Assembly: GCA_018398805.1 (NCBI GenBank)
Contig: JAGFBZ010000259.1
Coordinates: 186,001-250,000, forward strand
Direction: 5' to 3'
Source: Hirundichthys speculiger
Taxonomy: Eukaryota > Chordata > Actinopteri > Beloniformes > Exocoetidae
Length of the DNA: 64,000 nt
Position 1 is the stretch's first letter; every line of letters starts with the position of its first letter. Positions 36,401 to 48,400 of the stretch are shown piece by piece. The translations under genes were made by a program, and so were the position numbers. The notes below the pieces were generated by a model. It ran no database searches. It had not been told where the DNA came from and saw only the letters and a program-made list of their open reading frames with translations.

Positions 36401-39400
36401 AACAGAACAAAACGATCCAACAAGAACAATATCTCAGAGATGGCTGAGGAAGGTAACAAGCGCAGGAACATTGTCAAACCCTACGTGTCCGGGGTGTCTG
36501 AAAAACCCAGGAGAATTTTCAATCAACACCAAATTCCTGTGTGTTTCAAACCAGGTAACACCCTCAGGCAGAAACTAGTACACCCAAAGACAGGGTACCC
36601 CACACGCAAAAAAGTAATTTGGTATATGCTGTCCAATGCAGTGAGGAATGCAAAGACTCATACTTTGGAGAAACCAAACAACCACTGAACAAACGCACGG
36701 CTCAACACTAAAGGGCAAACTCCTCAGGTCCAGTTTCTGCTGTTTATGTCCATATGAAGGAGAAGGATCACTCTTTTGAGGACAAAAACGTGAAGATCTT
36801 GGACAGAGAGGACAGACGGTTTGAGAGAAGAGTAAAAGAATCCATCTACGTTAATTAGAAAAGCCATCTCTAAACAGGGGAGGTGGCTTAAGATTTCATC
36901 TATCTCCCATTTACAATGCAGTCCTCGCTACTGTTCCTAAGAGACTGAATAACAAGGACTGAACTAAACTAAACTCAAGTTGCTCAAAGAAGCATAACGA
37001 CAGTCGTTCACTGGCAACCACACCTCATGCCCAACGACTGTTGTCCACCTGTGGCCCCACTCACTCCTAACGACTGTCCTTTCACTGGTGTGACTCTCCT
37101 GACCCAAACAAAGGGTCCAGCGAAACTCCGCTAACGAAGTATTGTCCTTAGAAAGTGGTGGGTTACACCTCCACAGAGGTTAAAAACCAGAGTCATACTC
37201 CACTGTTTGTCTGACTAGTGCGGACTGGTTTAGACTAGTTTAGACTAGTCAGACTGATGCATTGAGAACTGATGAAGCCGCTTGGATAAGAGACTAAACG
37301 TCTTCTAGACAAATCTAAGTCCAGTTGCCTATGATTCAATTGTTGTGAGAATGGAACTTACCTGGATAAATGAGAATATCCACAGACCTTGGTGCACCAT
37401 CAAACATCTCCCGCTGCACTTCCAGCCATTTGTTATGTACATAAGACCCAGAAATGAATACATACAGTCGTTCCAATAATGCAAAGAAGTTTCCTGCATC
37501 TGCCACACTTTTTACAGTGTCTACTGTGACTAAGTTCACGCAGTGTGCACTACAATGAACATAGAAGGCATGTTTGGCTACTTTGCCCCGTGCATCACCA
37601 TTGTAGCCCCGCCTACAAGGTTGTTCTTGTATTCCAGCCCATGCTTCTCAAGGAAGGTAATAATCTTGTTACTTAACGCGTCAGCATCCAGGTGCTCTGC
37701 CACATCAAACTCCAGAAAGCTTTCATGAATCACACCGTTGTAAAAATATCTCAAAACAAAGGACATTTGCTCTTTTTTCTGAACATCTTTAGTTTCATCA
37801 ACAATAACTGAAAACTGCTTGCTCGTTTTAACCTCCTGTATGATTTCTTCTTTAACCATTGCAGCCAAGCATTCAAGTATTTGATTCTGTATCATTTTAC
37901 TGGTGTACTTTGCATTTTTAGCTTGTTGTTCAAGTCTTTTTTTAATGGTGGGGTTATGGTTACCCAGCAGGTCTAACATAGACAGAAAAACACCCTTTTT
38001 TTCTGAGTCTAGAGACTCCCTGTGACCCCGCTGTGCTGTGTTTTCTGTGGCTGTTAGGAGTAAAATTTCTGCTAGTGTTTTAATGTAGTATTTATTTTCA
38101 GCCACCTGCTTCTTTTTTTGCTCATCCATTAGCCCAAACATTGAACTATTTTTGTCCACATTTTTCTTGTTCTCTGTCCATGCTAACATTGCATTAACAT
38201 GGCCTTCAGATCTGGCATGAGGACAGAAACCACTGTCTTTCATTGTAGCTTTTTTCCTGTTGCGATAACCCTTGAATAAGGTGAAAACAGTCTTTGGAGC
38301 GTCGGGGAGGGAAAATGCCTACAGGCAAAACAGTAAGCTGCATCTTTAGATTGCGAATATTCTAACCAGGGGTGAGATTTGTACCAGTCACTGCGGAAGC
38401 TTCTCCTGGCTCCTCCCTGGAGGGTCTTTGGGAAACGTTCCCGCTTTGGCTGCGCTGGCACCTCACACCTGGACTTGGATACATCTAGAAGATGGAGGGG
38501 AGGAAAGATTCAAACTGCACTGCATCTGCACTCATTTTACAATATAACAACTGACAACAATTAATTATAACCATCAGACTGTGTAAACACACACTAACAT
38601 TTTAGCCTGGAAGAGTATTTTAGGTTTATTTTAACTTAACCTGTGCAATAGATCTAAATTACATTGTACACAAAATATTAAAACTCTGTCCCCATCTCGA
38701 TACACTACTGAAGAAGTCTAAGCAATATCTCTTAAATGCACCTTGTAGCAAAATGTCAGTTTTTGTCATTTATTGTTCTTTTTAATATGTAACTTAGTAA
38801 ACTACGCAGCAACAATTTCCATACCATGTGGAGCAGCTCTACTGGAGGTTGCTGGTGATGGCTCAGGCTCTCTCCTTTCACCGTCACTGTCTGAGCCCTG
38901 CATGAAGGTCCTGTCTCCTGCTTTCTCTCTCCCTCATCTGGGTGGTGCTCTCCATCCTCCATATGTTCACCATGGTGGTGTTCCCCCACCTCCTCCTGTC
39001 CCTGGTCACCGTGGCCTTGAATTCTGTCTCTGCCACGTTTTAGTTGCCCTTCTCTCTCTTCTTCCACCTCATCTCATCGGTCTACACTGTTCAGTTCATT
39101 TAGTATTTCTCTGGCCTGTCTCTTTGGTGCGAAAAAACTATATATGCTGCCTTTCCTCTTCATTTCTGTAAGATTCAAAGTAACTTTACAATGTTTTCCT
39201 TGACAGACGTTGAATCAATATTAGCTTTTCTAGCCTACTTTACACAGAACTAAAGTCAGACCTAGCTAACATTATATGTATAGTTTGCGAAATAATAATG
39301 TTCTTAAACCTGATTTCTGTCATTTCAAAATCAGCATTACAAGTATACTCGCACAGTGCTTTCATTATTATTTCATTATTTGATAGATGGTTTATCAGTT

Positions 39401-42400
39401 TTTACCTCTTTCCTCCCGTGTCTCCCTTCCTCACAACTCCTGGCTCCCTCATTTCACGCCGCTCAGTTTTTCAAACAAAGGAGTCTCGTGCTGCTCTCGC
39501 GTTCTCTTCTGCTGCATTCATTGTAGTCGGACATCAGAGCTTCAGTAGTTCATCTGTAGCTATAACTATTAGCCCCTACACACTATAGTTTAGACTGACT
39601 GTAGGCTTTACTGAACAGAAATGTTTTCAGTTTAGTTTTAAAGATGGAGGTGGTGTCAGCCTCCTGAACCCAAACTGGTAGCTGGTTCCATAAAAAAGGT
39701 TTTGACTCTTTATGTAATGGTTCTGTCTCATTGCAGTCATTTGAAATCTCTTTTCAGTCACGTTGCTTCTAACTGCTGTCATTTTGTCTCTTGGCAGTTT
39801 TACATGTTTTTTGCATGCATTTTTTTTACCTCTTTTGTGTAATTCTTTTCTTTGTTGTGACTTTGTCTCTCTACATAGCTCTTTTGTGTTCCTATGAAAT
39901 TGTTTATTTCTTATCACTTTGTGTACATTTTTGTGTTGCTGGGCAGTTGTTTTGCTGTCTCCCTGTAACCTATTTACAGTACTTTATCATACCCTTAGGA
40001 GTCATTCGGTGAGCTGGGGCAGTGACGTTCCTTAGTGCCTCAATCAGCAAAGAAACTTGCTTTGACTTGTATTCCACTAACTTTATCTCAACCTTGATGT
40101 AAAAACCTAATGTACTCAAACTTCAGGTATAAATTTCAAGACAAAATTATTGAACATTGCTCCGAGCACCACAGCAAGTGATGAAAAGTTATATTTCAGC
40201 CCGGTCCATGACTGACTTTGATGTTTTAACCATATTAGGCACTGTAGACTTTGATTAAGCCATTTTCCTGTTGGCTTCGTGCACTATTTGAACCACAAGT
40301 TTAACAGAAATTGAATATGCATAGTAGAATTACTTTTAAGGCAACTATGTAGCATTACCACTTCTGACAATATGGCAAATCTCAAGTTAATGGTAAGATT
40401 CAACAAGTTGCGTCTCTAGTCTTACAAAGTCACGTAACAAGACTGTCCTACCTCATGAACATAGTATTGTCAGGGGCTCTTTAGTCAACACAACAGATCT
40501 ATATGCCGCATGTGGCCAGAAGTGGTATTACCGTCTGTTATACATCATAAAATACCTGTGTCTGACCTCAGTATATAAGAAGTAGTATAAAGCATGCCTA
40601 ATGCTAAGGGAAATAATATTAAACCCTGTGCAAATTTTACTGATCAATATGTCAACCAAATAAAGTAACATACTTCAGTGGAACCCTCCATTATGTAATT
40701 CAAACATTAGATTTCTCTGGAAAGTTCCCTGTTTTAGCAGCTTGTTTTGCATATGTAAGAAAATATGTCCCATTTTCTCCCTCTTTGTCAGCGCTGGAAC
40801 ATGCACTACTGTGTGATCTCTGACGACAAACTGTACTATGCAGAGGAGTACGAGGAAGAAGAAGAAGACCTCAGAAAGGTAAAAATAGAATTTAAAGTAT
40901 ATAACCGTGTGGCAAAAATTGTTAAAAATAAATTAAAATAATTTGTAGGAAAAGCAGCAAAAGGAATAGCCTGAAGATGGCTTGAATGATAGGGATGCAC
41001 ATTTTGGATTTTTTTTATGACCGTTAACCGACGCCCTTTAAAGATTAGTAACTGTTAACCAATAATTCCGGGAGGGTTGGCTGCCGTGATGTTGCGCGAG
41101 TTGTCATGGACGCATGCGGACACTTCCCCGTGTATACTCTCGCGGCAATGTGTCGCCGTCAGCTTGTCGCAGAGATGCCGCTGTCACTTTTGATTTATAC
41201 TAGCGCGGTCTCCGCTATGTTATTCCACGCCACAACGCAAGAGCGACAATCACAAACTAGCTAAACTTACTAAACTTATCTCTTGTGTTTTTCCTCACCG
41301 TCTCGGCCGTATCCAGACCCACATTCATCGCTATCTCCCTCCATGAATTACTAGAATATGTGCTGTCTTTGTGGTGTGGAGAACCAGAATCGTACAGATG
41401 TGGGTACTTCCTCATTTTTTTAATGACACGCTCTTTTCTACGCGGATGTAGAATTGACCAATTAGAGGCCTGTTGCACCTGTTGACACGCCCCCATGAGT
41501 TGATTGAATTACGTAGCTTAAAAACAAAATTGACCATTAGTATTAGTCGGTTAGAGTTACTGTTATGCACATGCACATGGTTAAACGGTTAACCATGTGC
41601 ATCCCTATTGAATGATGATCATAAAAATAATGTATTGTTATATACAGGCATGAAAATCCCTCACCTTTTGGTGAAATTCGCAAAAAGGCTGACCTACGGG
41701 ATTGTGTAGATCCAGGGTTTTTTGGGGGGGGGGGTATCAGAATGGGGAGTTTTTTTTTTTTTAAATTATCATATAATTGCCCTAATAAGCAAACTGAGCA
41801 CTTCAGAAATCAGCCCTTTAAATGACACTTGGATGGTCAGTAAATCCAGCCAAGAACCAATCAGGCCAAATTGTTCCATTATTCCAGTCATCCCAACATT
41901 CTTCATTCATGTGTACTCGGTGTGCTTGGATGTTACATTGCTAAGCAAGACAAGAAGCAGGATCTAGTGCTGTCTACGCTAGGATAAGGTAGACGAGCGT
42001 ACGTTTACATTTCCTACTTACATTTACAAGTGGATTGAATTTGGTGAGTTATGGTTTCAATCGTTTTCATACTTTGCGGTATAACAAATTTATAGCCTTC
42101 CACTACAGCTTGCGTTGATCACTGTCAGAACTAGCCAAAGCTCCGGTGAAAAATAGCTCCCGTTTGCTAGAAGTTCACGTCAAGCTTGTGTAGTTAACGG
42201 TAACATAAAAGAAGAAACACAGGCTTCTTTCTAATATCTCTGCGCACACACTTCTCACCTTTTTAACCCCTGACCCATTTTCATGTCTGAATATATTTTT
42301 GCTGCTACAATTAAATTAGCAAAAAGAAACATCATAGTTAATTTCCATGAGTTATGAACACGCTCACACGAACTCTGTTCAATAAGTAACCAAAATCTGT

Positions 42401-45400
42401 TTTCCGGAACCATACATCTACAGTATGTGTTTGTTTTCTAGTACCAGGACTTGCACTGTTCAGAACCATGGTTCCACGGCCGCATGAAGGAGGGCAGGCC
42501 GATGGCTGAGCGACTGATCTATGACTACTGCGCAGAGACGGGGGGACAGGATGGCACCTTCTTGGTCCGGCAAAGCGATACATTTGTCACAGATTTCACT
42601 TTGTCATTCTGGTAAAGGTTCCCATTTCTCCATCTAATTTCACATACATTAAAAAAGTGCTTTTTTTGTGTGTGTTCGGAGTCAGTACAGAGTAGAATGG
42701 AAAAAAGTGTAAAATTAAGTGGTGTTGACCTCTCAGTCTTGTTTCACAGTATAAAATAGGTTAAAAAAAAAAAACAAACAAAAAACATGCCTCCCTTCTG
42801 TAGGCGCAGTGGGAGAGTCCAGCACTGTCGTATTCGCTCTGCTACAGAGGAAGGGCGCACTTACTTTTTCCTGACACCAAACCTACACCTTCCTAGTGTT
42901 TACTCTCTGATCCAGCACTACAGAGAAATGCCACTTCGCTGCCAGGATTTCGAGTTGCGCCTCACCGATGCTGTACCAAAGCCTGACCCTCATCTGCAAG
43001 AAGGGTTTGTCCCACAACTAAATAAATGTTAAAATAAGTTATCCATTATAATCCAGGAGATTCATTTTGAAATAATATAATTTTCTTGAAATGTCAGGGT
43101 TTAAATGTGACCCATAATTTCCAAATCTATATATAAACAAAATTAACTTGCAACTGTTTTATAAGATGTGTGATGCATTAGTTTCAGTCTCATGCTGACT
43201 TCAGTCAACCAACCACATGGGCATGGCTTCTATCTCTTACTTTCATTTTTACACCCTCACATTTACACATTCTCTGTGTTGTCTGTTCAGTACATTTATT
43301 AATGTCATACATGCTTTAAAAAAAAAACACATTTTCTGTTGTCATAAAAACATAACTTAATAGGTGCTATATTGCTGTTGACTTGACAGATACGTGATTT
43401 ATCTTTCCTTGGGTTTGTGCTGTGCAGGTGGTTCTACAGCAACCTGAGCAGAGGTCAAGCAGAGGATTACCTGATGAGAATTCCCAGAGATGGAGCTTTC
43501 CTGATCCGACAGAGAGAGGGAGAGGTGGATTCCTATGCCATCACATTTAGGTACATTGGCCCGGATCGTACACTTCCCGCTAGCCGCTACCCGCAAATTG
43601 CGGGTTTAGGAACCTCCACTAACCGCTAATGCAATCTTCCGCTTCCCTAAAGCCGCTACCCGCTATGCCGACTCCCTTACTCACATTGTAGGTGCGGCAA
43701 TGGGCGTGTCTTTTGAGCTTTCCGCAAACTCTGTATCTTGTGTTTGTGGGTTTAGGTAGCGGGTAGCGGGTGGTAGCGGCTTGCAGGTAGCGCAACCTGC
43801 TCTTTGAGGCAATGGCTACTGATGCACTGATTGGTTTAACAGGTGGAACACCCCAACTACTCCTATGCATAATATAGCGGGTAGCGGAGGTAAGATAGCG
43901 GGTTTAGGGAGGTGGAAGATTGCGTTCTTTGCGGGGGAACGCCCCTCCCGCTACCCGCTATCCCTTAATAGCGGCTTTAGGAGATCTGGTGGAAGATCGG
44001 GCCCATTCTGTTTATAACTTTTCAAGACACTCTTTTATAGCCACACCTAGGATACGCTAGAGAGATTACGTCTCTCAGGGAATGCCTTGGTATTTCAGTG
44101 ACCAAGCTTCTTTTTTCTTCTTTTTTTTAAATTTATTTCTGAATGGTAATTTAGTTGTGGAAGCTGCATCTTTTTTTTTTTTTTCACACATATCTTTATT
44201 AAATTTTTTAAACATTTTCACACAAACTATAACAATAAACCTTCCCCCCACCCTGGAACCCCATGCTCACTCCATCAGCAAAAGGATACGATTTACATGT
44301 CACAATCTTTTATTAGACGCAGGAAGGGCAACCACATATCTTTAAAGTCCTCCAGTTTTCCTCTTGTGATGTAGGTCAGTTTCTCCAGTGCCAGGTTGCT
44401 GGACATTTGTTTAATCCACTGGTTTATCTTTGGTCTTTCTGTGGCTTTCCAGGTCAAAGCAATTGTATGCTTAGCCTGGAATAAGCAGAGACTTATAAGC
44501 GTCCTCTCTTTCGTAGCTCCTTCAAAACTTTTTGGAAAAATGTGCAGTAAGCAGAGTTTACCATCCATTATTAAATTACAGTCAATCAAACGTGAGATAA
44601 AAGAAATAACCTCCTTCCAAAAAATTTGAAGTTCTGGACACTGCCACATACAATGAATAAGAGAGCCCTTATCTGCACCACATTTAACACATACATCAGG
44701 TATATTGGGGTTAAAATGGGGAAGTTTTACAGGAGTAATATAGGTTCTGAATAACCATTTGTATTGCAGCAATCTAAACCTGGTGTTAATAGTTTGTGTC
44801 TGGGCCAACAGGCAGGAACTGTTCCACTCCTGATCCGTAATTTCAGTTTGTAAGTCAGTTTCCCATGCTCGTAAGTATGAAAGGCTGTCTTCTTTTGAGG
44901 AAAGTAATAAAATGTTATAAAATTTGGAAATCAGGCCTCTACTCTGATGTTGGTTAACGGCAATATTTTCTATAATGGAAGGAGGGGGTTTTTCAGTAGA
45001 ATTTAGTTGGGAAGTGATAAAGCTCCTAATCTGTAAATACTTAAAAAAGTGTTTTTTGGGCAAACCGTATTTATGTATCAATTGCTCAAAAGACATCAGT
45101 ACTCCTTCACTATATAAGTCCCCGATTTTATTCAAACCATTATTTTGCCAGATTTTAAACCCCATATCTGCTCTTCCTAGTTTAAATCTATTATTTCCCC
45201 AGATTGGTGACAGACAAGAGAGTTTGGATACCTCTGACAGGGCTGAATGAGATTGGTGCCAAATTGATATTGTATTTTTGAGAAAAGGATTCCTTGTATC
45301 TTTCAATAACTGTTTAATTTCAGCTGCATAAAGATAAGCTGTCAAAGGTAATTTCAATGTGTTGCCCTCAATGAGTGTCCACGATGGTACATCCGTGGTA

Positions 45401-48400
45401 GAAAAATAATAAGTAGCAGCACACAGTTGAGCCGCCCAATAATAAAATTTAAGATTAGGCAATCCGAGCCCCCCCGGTCATAGGGCAGATACAGAAGAGA
45501 GAGCCGCAACCTGGGGCGTTTACTGTTCCATATAAATTTAGTAAAGATTTTATTCAAAGAAGAAAAGAAGGAGGCTGGAATGTGTAAGGGAATGGACTGG
45601 AAGAGGTACAAAAATTTTGGGAGAATGGACATTTTTATAATATTAATGTGACCTATCATAGAAATTGGCATTCCACCCCATCATTCTAAGAAATCCAATA
45701 CATTTTTCACTAAGGGATCAAAATTAACAGATACAATTTCCTTTATGGCCGGAATTATTTTAATTCCCAGGTAGGTAAAACCTTCATATGTACACGTGAA
45801 TTGTGTTTGTATTGTAGGGTTATTTTTATTCAGCATTAACATAGAGCTTTTCTTTTGATTAATTTATACCCTGAGAATTCACCAAACCTTTTCAGAATTT
45901 GATCGACACCCTGGACAGATTTCTCTAGATCAGTTAAAAACAAAACAACATCATCTGCAAAAAGAGATAGGTGATGTTCTCTTCCCCCTAATCTGAATAC
46001 CAGTAATATCAGGCGAATTACGTATTGCCAGAGCAAGTGGCTCAATAGCAAACAAGAAAAGAAGGGGAGACAATGGGCATCCTTGTCGTGTCGATCTGCC
46101 AAGACTGAAAGGTCTCGATAATTGGTTGTTTGTTACAACTCTGGCTGTGGGCTCTGTATATAATAATTTAATCCATCTCAAATATTCACCTCCCAAGCCA
46201 AATCTTTTAAGTGCCTCAAAAAGATAAGCCCATTCAATTCTGTCAAACGCCTTTTTGGCATCTAATGACAGAAAGGCATGGTCCAAGGCAAATTGTTCTT
46301 AAATAATATATTCAATAATCGGCGGGTATTGTGAAAACCTTGGTGGCCAAGAACAAATCCATTTTGGTCATTTGAAATTAAGTGAGGCATATGTGATTCA
46401 ATTCTCCGAGCTAGAGCCTTGCACAGTATTTTGGTGTCACATGACATCAGAGATATAGGCCTATATGAGCTCATATCAGTCGGTAATTTGCCCGGTTTTA
46501 ATAAAAGTGAAATGGTTGCCAATCTCAAGGAATGGGGGTAAAATGCCACCCTCAAAGGACTCATTAAACATTTCAAGTAGATGGGGTAATAATTTATCTG
46601 AAAATCTCTTATAAAGCTCAATAGGCAGACCATCAGGGCCAGGAGCTTTACCTGTATTCATATGTGCCAGTGCCTCCTTAAGTTCCTGAATGCTCAGTTT
46701 TCCATCCAAATCATTTTTAGATTCCTCTGACAAGGTTGGGAATTGAATTGTGTCCAGGAACCGGTTCTGTTTATCCACGATTTCTCGATATTGAGAAGTA
46801 TATAGATTCTCATAATATTCTGTAAAAGCGTTATTTATACCTTTTGGGTCAACTAAAGTCTCACCATTGTCAAGTACAATTAAATTAATTGCCCTACTTG
46901 TCTGTATTTTTTAAGCCTCCAAGCTAAGAGCTTTCCTGCCTTCTCACCCTGATCATAGTAAGATTGTTTTAACCACAGTAAGCTAGTTGCAATTTTATTA
47001 GTAGTGAGTTCATTATATTCTGCTTTCAACAGGAGAAGTCTTTTATATTTTTCAGTATCATCACAGTGATACAATTCATCCTGCAGATCTTTTATTTGTT
47101 TATCAATGTCTTTCAATTTATTTAAGTGAATTTTAGATTTATGCTTAGTGTAACTAATTATTTCCCCCCTAATATAGGTTTTAAATGCTTCCCATTTTAT
47201 TGATGCACTAGTTTGGTCTTTATTAAAATTAAAATATTCAGTTATTTTTTCTTCTAGAAATTCCTCAAATTCTGCAGATTTCAGCCATCTAGCTTGAAAC
47301 CTAAATGCGAGTGGAGATAAATAATATTTGGGGAACTTAATTGATAAAATGATTGGAGCATGGTCAGAAAGGAGTATAGTCTCATACCAGCAATTCTGAA
47401 TCATGGGTACCAAACCAGAGGAAACCAAATAGTAATCTATCCGAGAATATGTTTTGTGGGTAGCAGAAAAACATGAATATTCGGTCTTACTCGGATAAAG
47501 TTGTCTCCAAATCTCAATTAAATTAAGATCGTTCATAAATTTTCCAATTGTTTTCCTGGCTTGTTGGTGGGAGGTGTCTGAGCTATTTGAACGGTCAACT
47601 GCAGGGTGCATGACACAATTAAAATCTCCACCAATAATGAACTGGCCACTATAAGCTGAAATAGTTAGAAAGAAATGTTGGTAAAAGGCTGGATCATCCC
47701 CATTGGGGGCGTATAAACACACCAAGTTGACTAATGTAGAGATTATTGTTCCACTAAGTATAATGAATCTCCCAGAAGGATCCAGATGTTTATCTTGTAA
47801 AACGAAAGGAACTGATTTATGAATTAATATTATGACCCCTCTTGCGTGAGTTGTGAAATTAGAGGAGAATATTTGACCAGGCCACCTAGATCTAATCCTA
47901 TTCAAGTCTCTGTCAACCAGGTGTGTCTCTTGTAAGAAACAAACTGTACTCTTCATTTGTTTGATTCTGCCCAGCACCTGTTTAAGCTTGACGGTTTTGT
48001 TCAGACCTCTTACATTCCAGCTAGACACATTTATAACTGAGGTATCCGACATGAATTATCTAATTGAACATATTGAACAACACACACACAAAAAGGTTGT
48101 CCCCCTCTTAAACTCGGGTTCAGGACATGTAAAAACAGCAGACCCAAAGAAAAAACTGGAGTGAGCCCCTTACCATAAAACCCCTCACATTTCCCCAAAC
48201 GAAATGTGATGCTAAACCCGTCAAAACTAGGAACTTGGGTTAAATAAAACGTTTCATCCACATAGTGGGTAACGTGTAAATCTGCACACATAACAGGGCT
48301 CGCTGTAGTAGAAATATTTGAACCATAGTACGCACTCTAACACGCACCTCGTGTATAACAGAATAGTAGACATATCTGCCAGGAACACATCCTAACAACA

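Larger units (their letters stand above)
34120..39550 (-). mobile_element. hAT element with TTF-finger transposase, split by a Penelope-like element
   Basis: Left end CAGGGGCGGATCTAG, hAT-type. On the minus strand a ZMYM1-like transposase runs from a start at 39163 ([19 protein letters not shown]) through a TTF-type finger ([28 protein letters not shown] near 38461-38300), the central domain ([19 protein letters not shown]) and the C-terminal dimerisation region ([20 protein letters not shown] near 35310). It is split by an insertion and has a stop and frame shifts. The right terminal repeat was not found, so the right boundary is approximate. Confidence 0.8.

Noticed and set aside
38756..39067. 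Independent 103-codon minus-strand gene
   Set aside because: It is the N-terminal linker of the hAT transposase, separated from its start by a stop.
43551..43629. Extension of exon 18 past 43550
   Set aside because: The sequence is MITE, and cSH2 continues correctly in exon 19.
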